7,320 nt of DNA, from assembly GCA_903819605.1 (NCBI GenBank), contig CAIJEA010000392.1, positions 1 to 7,320 on the forward strand, written 5' to 3'. The notes beneath the pieces are model-generated. The model was not told where the DNA came from. It ran no database searches and saw nothing but the letters and a program-made list of their open reading frames with translations. Of this stretch, positions 6,236 to 7,320 are shown one piece after another (the first letter of the stretch is position 1; each line of letters opens with the position of its first letter). This stretch comes from an uncultured cyanobacterium (lineage in GTDB: Bacteria > Cyanobacteriota > Cyanobacteriia > Pseudanabaenales > Pseudanabaenaceae). A program made the translations under genes and the position numbers.

Positions 6236-6274
6236 AGGTTTATCTTACTTTACACATTTCGGCATTAGCTATAG
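6236..6274. repeat. diverged copy of the palindromic element's end
   Basis: This stretch resembles the right flank of the neighbouring palindromic element. TTCGGC-ATT-AGCTATA at 6258-6273 matches TTCGGC-TGT-AGCTATA at 6204-6219 in the same orientation with two mismatches. Both are preceded at a similar distance by a (G)GTTT-TAT..CTTA segment. The two copies start 54 bases apart. The outer edge overlaps the last bases of the malate dehydrogenase gene, including its TAG stop. Confidence 0.5.
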
Positions 6275-7219
6275 TAGATTAATATTCTCAAGGATTGATT
6301 TTGCTGAGCTATGAAGTGCTGAGAGTTCAGTAGATGTGAGTTGAAGTTCGATCACCTTTTCCATACCTTGTCTTCCGATCTTTACTGGTACGCCCATAAA
6401 TATATCTTTTAAATTGTATTCGCCAGCAAGATAAGCTGCCGCAGAAAAAATTCGATGCCGATCGCTAAGAATTGCCTCCACCATCGTAAAGGCAGCAGCA
6501 GACGGCGCAAAATATGCGCTTCCATTTTGCATTAACTTAACTATTTCGGCTCCGCCATTACGAGTTCTTTCGACAATGCGATCGATCGCACTTATTTCCA
6601 TTAGCTCAGTAATTGGCACGCTATTCACCGTGGAAAATCGCGGCAAAGGAACCATTAGATCGCCATGTCCGCCTAAAACTATTGCATTAATGTCTGCACT
6701 CGAAATTCCTAACTCCATGGCGATAAAAGTTTGAAATCTGGCGGCATCTAAGACCCCAGCCATTCCAATGACTCGATGCGTAGGTAATTCACTTACTTGC
6801 CATGCCAAATAAGTCATCACATCTAAAGGATTAGTCACAACGATCAAAATTGCATTAGGAGAATGGGCGATCGCTTTAGGTACGACATCCTTCACAATTG
6901 CAGCATTAATCTTTAGCAGATCGTTGCGACTCATACCCTCTTTACGCGGTAAGCCTGCTGTCAAAACTATGACATCTGAGTTTTTGGTGTCAGCATAGTC
7001 ATTAGTACCAATAATTTGGCGATCGAACTTAGCGATCGCGCAAGCTTGCTTTAAATCTAGAGCTATTCCCTGTGGTTTGCCTTGCACAATATCACAGAGT
7101 ACTACATCCGCCAAATTAGCTTCAGCGATGCGATGTGCCAACGTTCCCCCAACATTGCCAGCACCGATGATAGTAACTTTTGGCGATCGGTAAGCTTGAA
7201 CTTGCGTGGGCATAATCAT
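6269..7219 (-). CDS. mdh: malate dehydrogenase (NAD-dependent, LDH-like type)
   Basis: Cytosolic enzyme interconverting malate and oxaloacetate with NAD(H), linking the TCA-type reactions to anaplerotic carbon. The protein has 316 residues, close to full family length. The Rossmann motif GAGNVG is at 19-24 and D43 after beta-2 favours NAD. PRKEGMSR (91-98) carries the substrate-loop arginine R92, where lactate dehydrogenases have Gln; this supports malate over lactate. TNP is at 129-131, D158 and R161 lie in GVLDAARF, and the catalytic histidine is H185 in GGHGD (183-187). All key residues are present. ATG codons occur at positions 1 and 3. A weak GAGAA lies about eight bases upstream of the first, so I kept it, but starting at 7213 would lose only two residues. 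It is separated from the signalling genes by the repeat cluster, and its stop codon lies inside a repeat-like sequence. An annotation as lactate dehydrogenase would conflict with R92. Confidence 0.95.
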   Translation of the reverse strand: MIMPTQVQAYRSPKVTIIGAGNVGGTLAHRIAEANLADVVLCDIVQGKPQGIALDLKQACAIAKFDRQIIGTNDYADTKNSDVIVLTAGLPRKEGMSRNDLLKINAAIVKDVVPKAIAHSPNAILIVVTNPLDVMTYLAWQVSELPTHRVIGMAGVLDAARFQTFIAMELGISSADINAIVLGGHGDLMVPLPRFSTVNSVPITELMEISAIDRIVERTRNGGAEIVKLMQNGSAYFAPSAAAFTMVEAILSDRHRIFSAAAYLAGEYNLKDIFMGVPVKIGRQGMEKVIELQLTSTELSALHSSAKSILENINLL

Positions 7220-7236
7220 AAAAACTATTCTCTTAT

Positions 7237-7265
7237 CTTATAGATTGACGGAAATATTCTCTAAA
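7237..7265 (-). promoter_or_regulatory. possible sigma70-type promoter of mdh
   Basis: On the minus strand TTTAGA (7265-7260, four of six bases of TTGACA) is followed after exactly 17 bases by TATAAG (7242-7237, five of six of TATAAT). Transcription would begin only about 10 bases before the ATG at 7219, giving a very short leader that would lose part of the weak ribosome binding site. That makes the assignment uncertain. The same stretch also reads TTGACG on the plus strand (7245-7250), a possible -35 for the divergent gene. Confidence 0.3.
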
Positions 7266-7282
7266 GAAGAATTTCAAAGAAT

Positions 7283-7320
7283 ATGACAACGTTAGTTAAC
7301 AAAGAACCAGTTTTGTGGCG
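7283..7320 (+). CDS. possible start of a divergent gene, truncated by the window end
   Basis: An ATG at 7283 opens a plus-strand frame that stays open to the end of the window: 12 full codons, MTTLVNKEPVLW, then two bases. The region upstream is purine-rich (AAAGAAGAA at 7263-7271), though not a canonical Shine-Dalgarno at ideal spacing. A TTGACG at 7245-7250 could be a -35. The start lies 63 bases from the divergent mdh start, a normal spacing for a shared promoter region. The product cannot be identified from so few residues. Confidence 0.4.
   Translation, partial: MTTLVNKEPVLW

Larger units (their letters stand above)
5772..6268. other. repeat-rich intergenic region between kinase and malate dehydrogenase genes
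   Basis: About 500 bases without a supported gene. The part next to the kinase gene (5772-6013) is AT-rich, must hold that gene's promoter and 5' leader, and shows no RNA gene I can recognise. The part from 6014 onwards is almost wholly small repeat elements: a MITE-like unit, a long perfect hairpin with flanking imperfect inverted repeats, and a related repeat running into the malate dehydrogenase stop. Short open frames here (for example a 12-codon one starting at 5893) have no support as genes. Confidence 0.7.
462..7039. other. dispersed HIP1 octamers (GCGATCGC), ten copies
   Basis: Exact GCGATCGC sites start at 462, 957, 1326, 1965, 2802, 2864, 3954, 5310, 6867 and 7032, about one per 730 bases. 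All lie inside genes and none in the repeat-rich intergenic region. HIP1 is the highly iterated palindrome of many cyanobacteria, so this supports a cyanobacterial origin. Its presence in the signalling genes as well as in mdh suggests the signalling genes have long resided in a HIP1-rich genome. Confidence 0.85.

Noticed and set aside
6269..7219. Lactate dehydrogenase annotation for the Rossmann-fold dehydrogenase
   Set aside because: The substrate loop has Arg (R92) where lactate dehydrogenases have Gln, and the motif PRKEGMSR is typical of malate dehydrogenases.

Overview
The window looks like a cyanobacterial chromosome fragment. It is moderately AT-rich and carries ten copies of the HIP1 octamer GCGATCGC, the classic cyanobacterial signature. 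Its two large proteins belong to architectures typical of filamentous cyanobacteria: an AAA-like ATPase fused to WD40 repeats, and a Ser/Thr kinase fused to the same kind of ATPase. The hairpin repeats, with GCCGTAGGC-type and GGCGCGAAGCGCC-type loops, made me think of Pseudanabaena-like genomes. That genus-level guess comes from memory and is weak.

Layout from left to right. Bases 1-242 are non-coding and hold two perfect hairpin repeats (3-32 and 61-93); I see nothing convincing in 94-242. Bases 243-3704 (minus strand) encode a 1153-residue AAA-like/STAND-type ATPase with a winged-helix-like region, a coiled coil and 14 WD40 repeats. After a 126-bp gap, 3831-5771 (minus) encodes a 646-residue Ser/Thr protein kinase carrying its own AAA-like ATPase and winged-helix-like tail. 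A gap of about 500 bp (5772-6268) is mostly small palindromic elements: an 89-93 bp MITE-like unit, an adjoining element with a 53-bp perfect hairpin, and a third related repeat that runs into the 3' end of the next gene. Bases 6269-7219 (minus) encode malate dehydrogenase. At the right edge, a divergent plus-strand gene may begin at 7283 and leave the window.

The kinase and WD40 genes are co-oriented and share a homologous ATPase plus winged-helix core, recognisable from common signatures: RQMGKSSL, PFN-(V/I)-G and TGG-(H/Q)-P. They are complementary. One adds a kinase but no sensor repeats. The other adds a large WD40 sensor platform but no recognisable effector. The inference most worth testing is that they form a split signalling or conflict system, in which WD40 ligand sensing is passed through ATPase-ATPase contacts to the kinase. 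Malate dehydrogenase is a housekeeping neighbour, probably in its own transcription unit and separated from the pair by the repeat cluster.
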